A stretch of DNA of 52,051 nucleotides from Neoroseomonas terrae (GTDB lineage: Bacteria; Pseudomonadota; Alphaproteobacteria; Acetobacterales; Acetobacteraceae): assembly GCF_018129025.1 (NCBI RefSeq), contig NZ_JAAEDI010000037.1, forward strand, positions 1 through 52,051. The letters run 5' to 3'. Under the pieces are notes generated by a model. That model was not told the origin of the DNA and did no database searches. It saw only the letters and a program-made list of their open reading frames with translations. Made by a program: the position numbers and the translations under genes. Shown here one piece after another: positions 1 through 7,607 of the stretch (positions within the stretch are counted from its first letter, which is position 1; every line of letters starts with the position of its first letter).

Positions 1-154
1 CAGGGGCCGGGGTGGCAGGCGCAGGCGCAGGCGCGCTGCCCGGGCGCTGCGGCGGCGGCAGGCTGCCTGCCCCGCCGAGCGAGGATTGTGCAGCGGCGGG
101 AACAGCACCCAACACCAGGAGCGCAACGAATCCGGGGCGGAGAAAGGCCGTCAT
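1..154 (-). CDS. Secreted protein, N-terminal part only (gene runs off the left edge)
   Basis: Reading leftwards from an ATG at 154-152, the frame stays open to the window edge. It starts Met-Thr-Ala-Phe-Leu-Arg, continues with a hydrophobic stretch ending in Ala-Ala-Ala-Gln, and then becomes Pro/Gly/Ala-rich with Ala-Pro repeats. That is the layout of a Sec signal peptide cleaved after AAA or AAAQ followed by a flexible linker. A purine-rich AGAGGGG lies just upstream of the ATG. Only about 51 codons are visible, none of them from a folded domain, so the function cannot be given. It points the same way as the DsrE gene 47 bp upstream and may share its transcript. Confidence 0.6.
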   Translation of the reverse strand, partial: MTAFLRPGFVALLVLGAVPAAAQSSLGGAGSLPPPQRPGSAPAPAPATPAP

Positions 155-201
155 GGTCCCCTCTGTCCACCCCGCGCCGTCATCGGGTCAAGCGCGGCGC
201 G

Positions 202-576
202 CTATAGTGTGATCATCTGGCCGTCCCCCACCGCCTCGAGGAAGGTGGCGATGCCGGCGATCTCGACGCCGGACGCGAGCGGGAGGTCCGCGAGGGACTC
301 GGCCCGCAGCCCGGCCTCGCAGGCGATGCGCCGCACCCCGAGCTCGGCGCAGGCATCCAGCAGTGCGGCGATGCCGGCGACGCCGTTGGCGGCGAGGGTC
401 GCCTCGCGCGGGTCGCGGGTCAGCGGGCAGGGGTCGGCGAGGAGCAGGCAGCCCTGGTTCGTGGCAAAGAGGGTGACCGAGCGGCCCAGCGCGGCGGCGC
501 CGGCCGCGGCGACCAGCGCGTAGTGGCCGCGGGGATGGCCACCGGATTCGAGCAGGATGCCGAGCGAACGGGGCAT
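202..576 (-). CDS. DsrE/DsrF-like family protein
   Basis: A 124-residue single-domain protein. It starts MPRSLGILLESG, has an Ala/Gly-rich helix, then a LFATNQGCLLL strand-turn resembling the cysteine-bearing region of DsrE-like sulfur-relay proteins, and a later DACAELGVRRIACEAGL segment. The length and alpha/beta pattern fit the DsrE/DsrF-like fold, a group that includes sulfurtransferase subunits and many proteins of unknown role. The partner subunits expected of a TusBCD or DsrEFH complex are not nearby, so a defined sulfur-transfer reaction cannot be claimed. GGAG precedes the ATG by 12 bases. The 192-bp upstream gap holds a 12-bp palindrome at 690-701. Confidence 0.7.
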   Translation of the reverse strand: MPRSLGILLESGGHPRGHYALVAAAGAAALGRSVTLFATNQGCLLLADPCPLTRDPREATLAANGVAGIAALLDACAELGVRRIACEAGLRAESLADLPLASGVEIAGIATFLEAVGDGQMITL

Positions 577-689
577 GCGGATGGGTGTCTCCGGTCGATG
601 GTGACGCCCGCGCCGAAGGAGGCCCGCTCCAGGTCGGCGAAGGCTGTTACCTTGGAATTCTACAGTCCGAGCGCCGTATGCGAGGCGGA

Positions 690-701
690 CGAAACGTTTC
701 G
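690..701. promoter_or_regulatory. 12-bp perfect palindrome CGAAACGTTTCG
   Basis: CGAAACGTTTCG reads the same on both strands. Its AAACGTTT core resembles LacI-family half-site pairs. It lies in the gap between the carboxymuconolactone decarboxylase gene and the DsrE gene, about 115 bp upstream of the DsrE start. A -10-like TAGAAT occurs on the same strand between it and that gene, but no convincing -35 was seen. No LacI-type regulator is present in the window. Confidence 0.3.
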
Positions 702-768
702 GTCGTCAGGCCATTCCAGGAGCATCCGCAACGCCGCCCGAGGCATACCGCGCAACCCTGCTCCGGCC

Positions 769-1317
769 TCAGGCCGGCAGCGGGTACTTATCCAGATACG
801 GCTGGTATTCCGGCTCCACCTGGATATCGAGCGACGACAGCACCCGCACCACCGCGCAGTAGAAACCGATCACCAGCACCAGGTCGACCAGGCGTTCATT
901 GTCGAAATGCTCGCGCAGCGCCTCGAAGGTGGTCTCGCTCACGCCCGGACCGACATAGGCTTCGCGCGCGGCGCGCAGCACCAGCTTCGCCAGGGGGTCG
1001 AGCATCGTCTCCTGGCCCGCGCTCTCGGCGATCAGCGCGCCGATGTCGTCGTCGCTGACGCCGAAATCGTAGCCGATCTTGACGTGGTGCGACCATTCAT
1101 AGGCCGAGCGCGCCAGCCAGCCGACCTGCAGGATGGCGAGTTCGCGCAGCCGCGGGTCGAGCGCCGACTTGAACCGGATGAACTGGCCGAGACCGGAGAA
1201 GGCCCGTGCCGCGTTCGGACTGTTGGTCAGGGCGCGGTGCAGCGCGATGTTCCGCTTGAGGAGGTCGCGGTCCTCCTCCTTCAGGTCGGCGACGGTCATG
1301 TCTGGCACACGGGCCAT
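769..1317 (-). CDS. Carboxymuconolactone decarboxylase family protein (AhpD-like fold, no CxxC)
   Basis: 182 residues from the ATG at 1317, which has an excellent GGAGGAA Shine-Dalgarno; the open frame continues upstream but only antisense to the regulator gene. The family signature is clear: FIRFKSALDPRLRELAIL, then VGWLARSAYEWSHHVKIG, with Glu and His in the positions usual for the fold. The cysteine pair of AhpD-type peroxidase partners is replaced by Ser/Ala-Tyr-Glu-Trp, so a thiol redox role is unlikely. Members without cysteines include 4-carboxymuconolactone decarboxylase and many unassigned enzymes. It lies 32 bp downstream of the FNR-like regulator on the same strand and is probably co-transcribed with it. 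Confidence 0.85.
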   Translation of the reverse strand: MARVPDMTVADLKEEDRDLLKRNIALHRALTNSPNAARAFSGLGQFIRFKSALDPRLRELAILQVGWLARSAYEWSHHVKIGYDFGVSDDDIGALIAESAGQETMLDPLAKLVLRAAREAYVGPGVSETTFEALREHFDNERLVDLVLVIGFYCAVVRVLSSLDIQVEPEYQPYLDKYPLPA

Positions 1318-1349
1318 GCTGCGTTTCCTCCGGGTGTTGCCCCGGCAGG

Positions 1350-2051
1350 CTACACGCGCCGTGCGGCCTGCGAAGCCCCCGGGCGGGGGAGGCTGACGCG
1401 GTGGAGCGCTGCGCGATCCGGCACGTCCACGCGGCGGCCCTTCAGGCGCAGCAGCCCCGTCGCCTCCAGCCCGTGCAGCGCGCGGGACAGGCTCTCGGGG
1501 GTCATGCCGAGCCAGGCGGCGATGGCGACGCGCGGCTCTGGGATGTCGACTGTGCTGCATTGCGCAGGCAGCCGGTGCAGCAGGAAGCGCGCGGCACGCT
1601 GAGTCGCGTCGCGCGTCTTCAGGTTCACCACCTGGTCCATCAGCAGGCGGGCCTGGCGGGCCATCTGTTCCATCGCCGCGCGCATCAGGCCGGCGTCCTC
1701 GGCGGCGGCGAGGCGGAACGCTATGGCCGGGATCGCCAGGAGGCGGCAGGGGGCGAGGGCCGTGCCGGTCACCGCATGCGGCATGTTCAGCAGCGCCGCG
1801 ACAATCGACAGCGCGTCGCCGGCGGCGGCGATCTCGACGAGGGTCGCGGCGCCCTCCTGCTCGGCGGTGCTGAGGCCCACCGAGCCCTGGAGCAGGATGA
1901 GCAGCCGGTCGGCCGGCGTGTCCTGCCGCAGAATGATCCCACCGCGCGGCACGGCGAGCATCGTCGTCTGCGCCATCAACGCGGCCCGGGCCTCGGGGCT
2001 GGCCGCCGCGAGCAGGGGGCCGGTGGCGATCACGCCAGCCCTCGCGCGCAC
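1350..2051 (-). CDS. Crp/Fnr-family transcriptional regulator with FNR-type recognition helix
   Basis: 233 residues: an N-terminal cyclic-nucleotide-binding-like beta barrel (about 10-125), a dimerisation helix (about 125-160) and a C-terminal winged helix (about 165-215). The recognition helix reads GMTPESLSRAL, so Glu186, Ser189 and Arg190 form the E-x-x-S-R pattern by which FNR/FixK proteins read TTGAT. Only two cysteines are present (about 102 and 165), so there is no four-cysteine iron-sulfur sensor of the E. coli Fnr type. It is closer in type to FixK/DNR regulators. The start used is GTG at 2051, because an in-frame stop lies just upstream. A perfect TTGAT-N4-ATCAA box is centred about 66 bp upstream, suggesting autoregulation. 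Confidence 0.85.
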   Translation of the reverse strand: MRARAGVIATGPLLAAASPEARAALMAQTTMLAVPRGGIILRQDTPADRLLILLQGSVGLSTAEQEGAATLVEIAAAGDALSIVAALLNMPHAVTGTALAPCRLLAIPAIAFRLAAAEDAGLMRAAMEQMARQARLLMDQVVNLKTRDATQRAARFLLHRLPAQCSTVDIPEPRVAIAAWLGMTPESLSRALHGLEATGLLRLKGRRVDVPDRAALHRVSLPRPGASQAARRV

Positions 2052-2110
2052 TGCCTGGATCCTGGTGCATTAGGCATGCACCATCATTGCAGTGGCGGTG
2101 GATGCCGGGA

Positions 2111-2124
2111 TTGATCCAGATCAA
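2111..2124. promoter_or_regulatory. Perfect FNR/FixK-type box TTGATCCAGATCAA
   Basis: TTGAT-CCAG-ATCAA is an exact match to the symmetric FNR consensus TTGAT-N4-ATCAA. It sits in the 85-bp gap between the end of copZ and the GTG start of the FNR-like regulator gene, where an activator or autorepressor site would lie. The regulator's own E-x-x-S-R helix is the type that reads this half-site. No clear -10 element could be assigned. Confidence 0.8.
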
Positions 2125-2136
2125 CGGCCCTGTGAG

Positions 2137-2352
2137 CTATGCTATGACAGCGTAGCCCTCGTTCTCGACCGCAGCCTTGACGGCGTCGTGCGGCAGGGTG
2201 GTTTCAGCCGCCACGGTGCCGCCGCCGAGGTCCACCGTCACGGTCGCGCCCGGGTCGCGGGCGTGGATGGCCGCGGTCACCGCCGTCACGCAATGCCCGC
2301 AACTCATCCCCTCGACCGTCAGTGTCACGGTCCGGCGCGCGGTCGTCGTCAT
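2137..2352 (-). CDS. copZ: Copper chaperone, CopZ-type heavy-metal-associated domain protein
   Basis: 71 residues making one HMA domain. The metal site is GMSCGHC (Cys18 and Cys21), followed by the usual helix, VTVDLGGGTV strands and a C-terminal EGYAV. Known members carry Cu(I) in the cytoplasm and hand it to the HMA domains of a CopA-type ATPase. It is four bases downstream of the CueR-like gene and third in a copA-cueR-copZ cluster on one strand, so a copper role is well supported. The start is the ATG at 2352; codons further upstream in frame are an Arg/Thr/Ser-rich antisense-like extension of the regulator gene. Confidence 0.9.
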   Translation of the reverse strand: MTTTARRTVTLTVEGMSCGHCVTAVTAAIHARDPGATVTVDLGGGTVAAETTLPHDAVKAAVENEGYAVIA

Positions 2353-2356
2353 CGTT

Positions 2357-2746
2357 CTACTCCTTGCGCGCGAGGTCATCGAGGATCGGGCAGTCCGGCC
2401 GGTCGTCGCCCTGGCAGTGGGCGGCGAGGTGCCGCAGGCTGCCCGCCATGCTGCGCAGCGAGTCTGCCTTGGTCTCCAGCGCTGCGACATGCGCCAGGGC
2501 CAGCCGCTTCACCTCGGCGCTGGCCCGTCCGCGATCCTTCCACAGCGCCAGCAGCTTGCGCACGTCCTCCAGCGGAAACCCCAGGTCGCGCGCGTGGCGG
2601 ATGAAGCGCAGCACGGCGACGTCGCGCGCCGCATAGACACGATAGCCGTTGGCGCTGCGCGCGGCGGCGAGCAGGCCGATCGCCTCGTAGTGACGGATCA
2701 TCTTGGCCGAGACGCCGGAGCGTGCGGCGGCTTCCCCGATGTTCAA
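2357..2746 (-). CDS. cueR: Cu(I)-responsive MerR-family regulator CueR
   Basis: 129 residues. The N-terminal MerR winged helix begins [20 protein letters not shown], followed by the [13 protein letters not shown] wing and a long dimer helix. The C-terminal metal loop carries Cys111 and Cys119 in a C-x7-C arrangement within CQGDDRPDC, the spacing of CueR-type sensors of monovalent copper, silver and gold. Its ATG overlaps the copA stop by four bases, so the regulator is translated with its target. The matching operator lies upstream of copA. ZntR-like alternatives are less likely because only these two cysteines are present and the partners are copper genes. Confidence 0.92.
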   Translation of the reverse strand: MNIGEAAARSGVSAKMIRHYEAIGLLAAARSANGYRVYAARDVAVLRFIRHARDLGFPLEDVRKLLALWKDRGRASAEVKRLALAHVAALETKADSLRSMAGSLRHLAAHCQGDDRPDCPILDDLARKE

Positions 2747-5112
2747 CGCACATCCTCCTGCGGTCGCCAGCGTGCGAGCAGCAGCGCACCGGCCAGCACG
2801 CTGACCGAGGAAGCCGCCATCGCCGCCCCCGCCACGACCGGGGAGAGCATCCCGAATGCCGCGAGCGGCAGCCCCACCACGTTGTAGCCGAAGGCCCAGA
2901 TCAGGTTGTGCCGGATGCGTGCCCGCGTCCGCCGCGCGATGTCGAGCGCTGCCGGCACCAGTGCCGGCTCCCCGCGCAGCAGGGTGATGCCGGCGGCGGC
3001 GATCGCGACATCCGTGCCGGTGCCCATGGCGATGCCGAGATCCGCCTGCGCCAGCGCCGGCGCGTCGTTCACCCCGTCACCGACCATGGCGACGTGGTGC
3101 CCCTGCTGCTGCCATTCCGCGACGCGCGCGGCCTTGCCTTCCGGCAGTACGCCCGCGACGACTTCGTCGAGGCCGAGGCGCTGCGCCGCGGCCTCCGCCG
3201 CTTCGGGAATGTCGCCGGACAGCATCGCCGCGCGCACGCCCATGGCGCGCAGCCCGGCAATGGCCGCGGCGGCACCGGGCTTTTCCGTATCCTCGAAGGC
3301 CAGCAGGGCGAGCGCGCGGTCGCCCTCGATCAGCCAGGCCAGGCTGCGGCCCTGCGCGGCTTCCGTCCTCGCGGCATCCGCAAGCGGACCGGCTTCGGCC
3401 CCGCGTTCCGCCAGCAGGCGCGGGCTGCCAAGCGCCACGTGACGACCATCCACCTCACCCTCGACACCCCGGCCCGGCAGGGCACGGAATGCGGCGGCCG
3501 GCGTTGCCGGTCCGCTGGCCGCCAGCACGGCGCGGGCGAGCGGATGCTCGCTGCCCGCCTGCAGTGCCGCCGCAAGGCGCAGCGCATCGGTCACGCCCGG
3601 CGCCGCGTGCAACGCGGCAAGTCGCGGCCGCCCCTCGGTCAGCGTGCCGGTCTTGTCGAAAGCGACGAACGTGATCTCCCGAGCACGTTCGATCGCTTCC
3701 ACGTCGCGCACCAGGATGCCGGCGCGCGCGGCGGCCCCTGTGCCGGCCATGATCGCCGCCGGCGTCGCGAGGCCGAGCGCGCAGGGGCAGGCGATGACGA
3801 GCACGGACACGGCTGTGATCACCGCGGCCTCCATGTCCGCGCCGGCCAGCAGCCAGCCCATCAGCGTCACGGCGGCGATCCCCAGCACCACCGGCACGAA
3901 GATGCCGCTGACGCGGTCCACCAGCTTCTGCACCGGCGCGCGCGAGGCCTGCGCCGCCGCGACCAGCGCCGCGACGCGGGCGAGGACCGTCTCCCCGCCC
4001 ACCGCGCGGACCTCGATCACCAGCCGCCCGTCCAGCGCAACCGTTCCGGTCGCAACCGTCGAGCCGGCTTCCTTCTCGACCGGTCGGCTTTCCCCGGTCA
4101 GCGCGCTTTCGTCGACGCCGGCACGGCCCTCGCGCACCGTGCCGTCGGCGGGGATCCGCTCGCCCGGCCGCACCGCGACAAGGTCGCCGACCGTGAGCGC
4201 GGCGGCGGGCAGCTCGACCTCCTGGCCGTCCTCGATCCGCCGGGCCATGCGGGGTGCGAGGTCGAGGAGCGCGCGGATCGCCGCGCCGGTCGCGCGCTTC
4301 GCCCGCGCTTCCAGCCACTTGCCGAGCAGGATGAAGAAGACGACGACGGCGGCGGCCTCGAAGTACAGGCCATGCACCGCGTGTTCGGCACCGTGCCGCA
4401 GCAGCAGGTAGAACGACAGCGCCCAGGCGGCGCCGGTGCCGAGTGCGACGAGCTGGTCCATGTTGCCGCTGCCGTCGCGCAGCGCCGCCCAGCCGGCCCG
4501 CCAGAAGCGCGCCCCGAGGCCGAAGGTGACCGGCGTTGCCAGGGCGAGCTGCCACCAGGCGCCGGGCATCCAGTCCCGTCCGACCGCCATGCCGAGCATG
4601 CCGACAAGGAACGGCGCGGTCAGCAGGCCGGCGAGCAGCAGGTCACGTGACTCCCGCCGCGCGCCAGGGTCCTCGATGGTTGCGGCGTCGGCGCCCAACA
4701 GCCGGTAGCCGGCACTGGTAACGGCGGCGGCGAGTGCTGCCTGCTCGGTCCCCGCCACGACGCGCAGATGGGCGCGTTCGGTCGCGAGGTTCACCGATAC
4801 CTCCAGAACCCCCGGCACCCGGGCGAGCGCGCGCTCCACCCGGCCGACGCAGGATGCGCAGGTCATGCCGCCGATCGACAGGTCGATGACCGCCTCCGGC
4901 ACGTGGTAGCCAGCCTTGGTGACCGCCGCGGCGAGGGCATCCGCCGCCGCCGTGCCGGTCACCTCCGCCTGGCCGGAAGCGGGGTTCACCTCGGCCCCGC
5001 TGACGCCAGGCACGGCGAGCAGCGCACGCTTCACCCGCCCCGCACAGGCGGCGCAGGTCATGCCTTCCACGGGAAGGAGAGCACGCGATGACGTCAGTGG
5101 TGCCTCTGGCAT
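2743..5112 (-). CDS. copA: Cu(I)-exporting P1B-type ATPase CopA
   Basis: 789 residues; exports Cu(I) across the inner membrane using ATP. It has two N-terminal HMA domains (GMTCAAC about residue 18, GMTCASC about 83), transmembrane helices, an actuator TGES (about 340), the CPC membrane metal site (about 443), the phosphorylated Asp in DKTGT (about 486), the HP motif (about 523) and the hinge GDGVNDAP (about 680). All catalytic motifs are intact. I chose ATG 5112 because GAGGTG lies six bases ahead of it; a GTG at 5121 would add three residues. It is the first gene of copA-cueR-copZ and sits behind a CueR-type operator. Confidence 0.95.
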   Translation of the reverse strand: MPEAPLTSSRALLPVEGMTCAACAGRVKRALLAVPGVSGAEVNPASGQAEVTGTAAADALAAAVTKAGYHVPEAVIDLSIGGMTCASCVGRVERALARVPGVLEVSVNLATERAHLRVVAGTEQAALAAAVTSAGYRLLGADAATIEDPGARRESRDLLLAGLLTAPFLVGMLGMAVGRDWMPGAWWQLALATPVTFGLGARFWRAGWAALRDGSGNMDQLVALGTGAAWALSFYLLLRHGAEHAVHGLYFEAAAVVVFFILLGKWLEARAKRATGAAIRALLDLAPRMARRIEDGQEVELPAAALTVGDLVAVRPGERIPADGTVREGRAGVDESALTGESRPVEKEAGSTVATGTVALDGRLVIEVRAVGGETVLARVAALVAAAQASRAPVQKLVDRVSGIFVPVVLGIAAVTLMGWLLAGADMEAAVITAVSVLVIACPCALGLATPAAIMAGTGAAARAGILVRDVEAIERAREITFVAFDKTGTLTEGRPRLAALHAAPGVTDALRLAAALQAGSEHPLARAVLAASGPATPAAAFRALPGRGVEGEVDGRHVALGSPRLLAERGAEAGPLADAARTEAAQGRSLAWLIEGDRALALLAFEDTEKPGAAAAIAGLRAMGVRAAMLSGDIPEAAEAAAQRLGLDEVVAGVLPEGKAARVAEWQQQGHHVAMVGDGVNDAPALAQADLGIAMGTGTDVAIAAAGITLLRGEPALVPAALDIARRTRARIRHNLIWAFGYNVVGLPLAAFGMLSPVVAGAAMAASSVSVLAGALLLARWRPQEDVR

Positions 5113-5139
5113 GGTATTCACCTCACGACAGGCAAGGTG

Positions 5140-5164
5140 GGCATTGCCATTATGGGAAGGTCAA
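5140..5164 (-). promoter_or_regulatory. CueR-type operator/promoter of copA
   Basis: On the minus strand a -35-like TTGACC (5164-5159) leads directly into CCTTCCCATAATGGCAATG. The central TTCCCAT-A-ATGGCAA is a dyad with one mismatched pair, resembling operators recognised by CueR and related MerR proteins within stretched spacers. It lies about 30-50 bp upstream of the copA start. The -10 element is not clear: 19-bp spacing would put it at CACCTT, which is poor. Confidence 0.65.
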
Positions 5165-5213
5165 GCGTGGTCCGATTGAAAGATCGCCGGCAGTGTAGGA
5201 CACGGCTCGCCAC

Positions 5214-5618
5214 ATGATTCGCCACGGACCTTTCTTCCTCGCCCTGTTCATTCTTTCCGCGCCGGCCCATGCGCAGAACGAGCCGTTCCGTATCGCCAAT
5301 GGTGCGCCGCTGCGGGCCACCGCGCTCTACCTGGTCCGCAGCGGGGGGGAGGGCTGGGGCCGCAACCTGTTGCCGCGCGGGCCGCTCGCCCCCGGCGCCG
5401 CGCTGTCCATGCGGCCGCCCGAAGGCGCCGGCTGTCGTTTCGATGTCCGCCTGACGCTGGAGGACGGCCAGGACGTGATCCGGCGGGATGCAGATGTGTG
5501 CGCAACGCGCGTTGTGGTGGTGGGCGAAGGCGCCAGGACAGCCGCGCCTTCAAGCCCCGCGCCGCCGCAGGTCGGTGGTGGCGACCGCCTCCCGCCGCCG
5601 GCCGGCGAAGGCGAATGA
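5214..5618 (+). CDS. Small periplasmic protein, stand-alone copy of the domain found in the next gene
   Basis: 134 residues: signal peptide (cleavage probably after AHA, about residue 20), one domain of about 80 residues, then a Pro/Gly-rich tail. The domain shares a long pattern with the N-terminus of the downstream protease: EPFRI.N, ATAL..VRSG, WG.NLL.RGPL.PGA, EGAGC.FD.RL, DGQ.V.RR and a late Cys. The two conserved cysteines probably form a disulfide. I recall comparable domains in many uncharacterised exported alphaproteobacterial proteins, sometimes misnamed; no activity is known to me. It is divergent from copA, sharing a 101-bp upstream region, and 69 bp ahead of the protease gene. 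Confidence 0.75.
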   Translation: MIRHGPFFLALFILSAPAHAQNEPFRIANGAPLRATALYLVRSGGEGWGRNLLPRGPLAPGAALSMRPPEGAGCRFDVRLTLEDGQDVIRRDADVCATRVVVVGEGARTAAPSSPAPPQVGGGDRLPPPAGEGE

Positions 5619-5687
5619 CGACGGCGACCTTGCTGCCGCCATCCGTGCAACAATACAGCCGACGCCACCCATGAAGCCGCCGCCGCC

Positions 5688-6764
5688 ATGAAGCCGATGA
5701 CGTTCCTCCTGCCCGCCCTCGCGGCGCTGGTGCTGGCCGCGCCGGCGGCGCTGGCGCAGGGCGAGCCCTTCCGCATCGTCAACCGCACCACCGAACTCGC
5801 GACGGCACTGCACGCCGTGCGCAGCGGCCGGCCGGATTGGGGCGGCAACCTGCTGAACCGCGGACCCCTGCGGCCCGGCGCGCAGTTCTCGCTGCGGCCC
5901 TCGGAAGGCGCGGGCTGCAGTTTCGACCTGCGCCTGGTGCTCGGGGACGGGCAGGAGGTCGTGCGCCGCAACACCAACATCTGCGCCCAGCGCACGGTGG
6001 AGATGACGCTGCCGCTCGGCCTCGCGCCCCGTGTCGTGCCGGGCAGCCTGCCGGACAGCAAGCCGCCGCCCGAGGGCACGCCGGGCCCCGCCGGACCTGC
6101 GACGCCGCCCGGCGCGCGGCCCAACCCGCAGGCGCGCGTTTCCTCCGGCACCGGCTTCGTGGTGGCGGATGGGCGGGTGATGACGAACCACCACGTCATC
6201 GAGGCCTGTTCCAGGATCTTCGTTCGCACCGCCGACAGCCGCGCCCTGCCGGTCACCGAACGGCCGGTCAGCGACCCGCGCCGCGATCTGGCGCTGCTGC
6301 GCGTGTCCGGCAATGCGGGGCCGGTGCTGGCCTTCCGCGCCAATCCGGTGCGACGCGGCGAGAGCGTCGTGACCTACGGCTTTCCGCTTGCCGGGCTCCT
6401 GTCCTCCGGCCCCACCCTGACGACCGGAGAGGTCAGCGCGCTGTCGGGTCTTGGCGACAATCAGACGCAGTTCCAGATCAGCGCACCGGTGCAACAGGGC
6501 AATTCCGGCGGACCGCTGCTCGACCGGCAGGGCAACGTCATCGGCGTGATCGTGTCCAAGCTGAACGCGGCACGCATCGCGCAGCGCACCGGCGACATCC
6601 CGCAGAACGTGAACTTCGCGGTGAAGGGCACGGAAGCGGTCGACTTCCTGCGGCGCAACGGTGTGACGCCGGTGATGCGCGACAGCCCGAACGCCGATCG
6701 CAACGCGGCGGAGATCGGCGAACAGGCGCACCCGTCGACGGTGTTCATCAGGTGCGAGCGGTGA
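5688..6764 (+). CDS. Periplasmic trypsin-like serine protease (S1C/DegP-like core) with N-terminal accessory domain
   Basis: 358 residues. A signal peptide (about 1-24) precedes the same domain as in the upstream gene (about 25-108), a Pro-rich linker (about 112-148) and a trypsin-like fold. The catalytic triad is complete: His169 in TNHHV, Asp200 in RDLALL, Ser273 in GNSGGP. No PDZ domain follows, so this is not a standard DegP/DegQ; it resembles single-domain S1C proteases. Its expected site is the periplasm, on substrates that cannot be predicted. The N-terminal domain may position or inhibit the enzyme (inference). It ends just before a convergent exonuclease gene. Confidence 0.85.
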   Translation: MKPMTFLLPALAALVLAAPAALAQGEPFRIVNRTTELATALHAVRSGRPDWGGNLLNRGPLRPGAQFSLRPSEGAGCSFDLRLVLGDGQEVVRRNTNICAQRTVEMTLPLGLAPRVVPGSLPDSKPPPEGTPGPAGPATPPGARPNPQARVSSGTGFVVADGRVMTNHHVIEACSRIFVRTADSRALPVTERPVSDPRRDLALLRVSGNAGPVLAFRANPVRRGESVVTYGFPLAGLLSSGPTLTTGEVSALSGLGDNQTQFQISAPVQQGNSGGPLLDRQGNVIGVIVSKLNAARIAQRTGDIPQNVNFAVKGTEAVDFLRRNGVTPVMRDSPNADRNAAEIGEQAHPSTVFIRCER

Positions 6765-6782
6765 CCGGCCAGAGCCGGGCGT

Positions 6783-7589
6783 CTACGGCGCTGTCAGCCG
6801 CAGCGCCGCTTCCGCATGATCGGCCAGATGCGGCTCCGCGCGCTGTTCTTCGAGGAACGCCGCGAAGGCGCTGAAGGAATGGCGCGCCGCATCGGCCGGC
6901 AGCGCGCCCGTCGCCTGCCAGTAGCGGAGAAGCAGCAGCCACGTCGCCGCGACATCCGTCTCGCAATACGCCGCCACCTCATCGCCGCGCCCGGCAGCCA
7001 TGGCGGGTTCCACCTCGGCGCCGTTCATCCCGGCCTTGGCGGTCAGGCCGAGCAGCGCGCAGGCCTCGGCGAGGGAGGGCATCGGGGACGCGCGGAAGCC
7101 CGAGAGCCGGTCGGCGAGGTCCAGGTGGTCTCGGCCATAGCGATAGCCGTAGTCGCGCCCGTTGCCGCCGTTGAGCGAGGGCATCGCCACGCCAGTGGCG
7201 ATGGCGCGGTAGCGTAGTATGGGCAGGTCGAATCCCGACGTGTTGAAGCCCGCGAGCATCGGCGCGGGGCGCTGCGCCAGGGTGCGCTCGAACAAGGCGA
7301 GGATCTCGGCCTCCGGCGTCTCGCCGGTGTGGCGGCTGGCCATGCGGCGGACGCGCCAGGGCTCCTCGGCGCCGTCGCGCTCGGCGACCAGCAGGGCGAG
7401 GCAGGCGATGGCGTGCAGCGGCGGCTTGAGGAAGGCCGTCGCCGGGTCCTGACCGTCCCGCGCGTAGCGGGCGCCGAGCGTGACCCGCAGCGAGGCATCG
7501 GCGAGGCCTTCCGCCTCCTCGCCCAGCAGAGCCCGGCCGGCGGCGAGATCCGGCACGGTCTCGATATCGAAGACGACGACGCGTTCCAT
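6783..7589 (-). CDS. Predicted 3'-5' exonuclease, PolB-like (DNA_pol_B_exo2 family)
   Basis: 268 residues. It starts with a DEDD-type exonuclease motif: VVFDIETVPD (Asp8, Glu10). Motif II is AGFNTSGFDLPILRYRA and motif III is the Tyr-x-x-x-Asp-like AAYCETDVAATWLLLLRY. This spread of motifs is that of stand-alone proofreading-like exonucleases; no polymerase domain is attached. The expected role is trimming or processing of DNA, or possibly RNA, in the cytoplasm. It lies 18 bp behind the MFS transporter gene on the same strand. No strong Shine-Dalgarno precedes the ATG, so it may depend on read-through from the upstream gene. Confidence 0.85.
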   Translation of the reverse strand: MERVVVFDIETVPDLAAGRALLGEEAEGLADASLRVTLGARYARDGQDPATAFLKPPLHAIACLALLVAERDGAEEPWRVRRMASRHTGETPEAEILALFERTLAQRPAPMLAGFNTSGFDLPILRYRAIATGVAMPSLNGGNGRDYGYRYGRDHLDLADRLSGFRASPMPSLAEACALLGLTAKAGMNGAEVEPAMAAGRGDEVAAYCETDVAATWLLLLRYWQATGALPADAARHSFSAFAAFLEEQRAEPHLADHAEAALRLTAP

Positions 7590-7607
7590 GGGGCGATGCT
7601 GCGCGCG

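Noticed and set aside
769..2124. A single 451-codon gene covering both the decarboxylase and regulator regions on the - strand
   Set aside because: Only its last 182 codons are protein-like. The rest is out of frame with the regulator gene and Arg-rich, and a good ribosome site marks the internal ATG at 1317.
2722..4650. Open frame of 642 codons on the + strand
   Set aside because: Antisense to copA, whose motifs are all intact; composition is Arg/Gly/His-rich with no recognisable domain.
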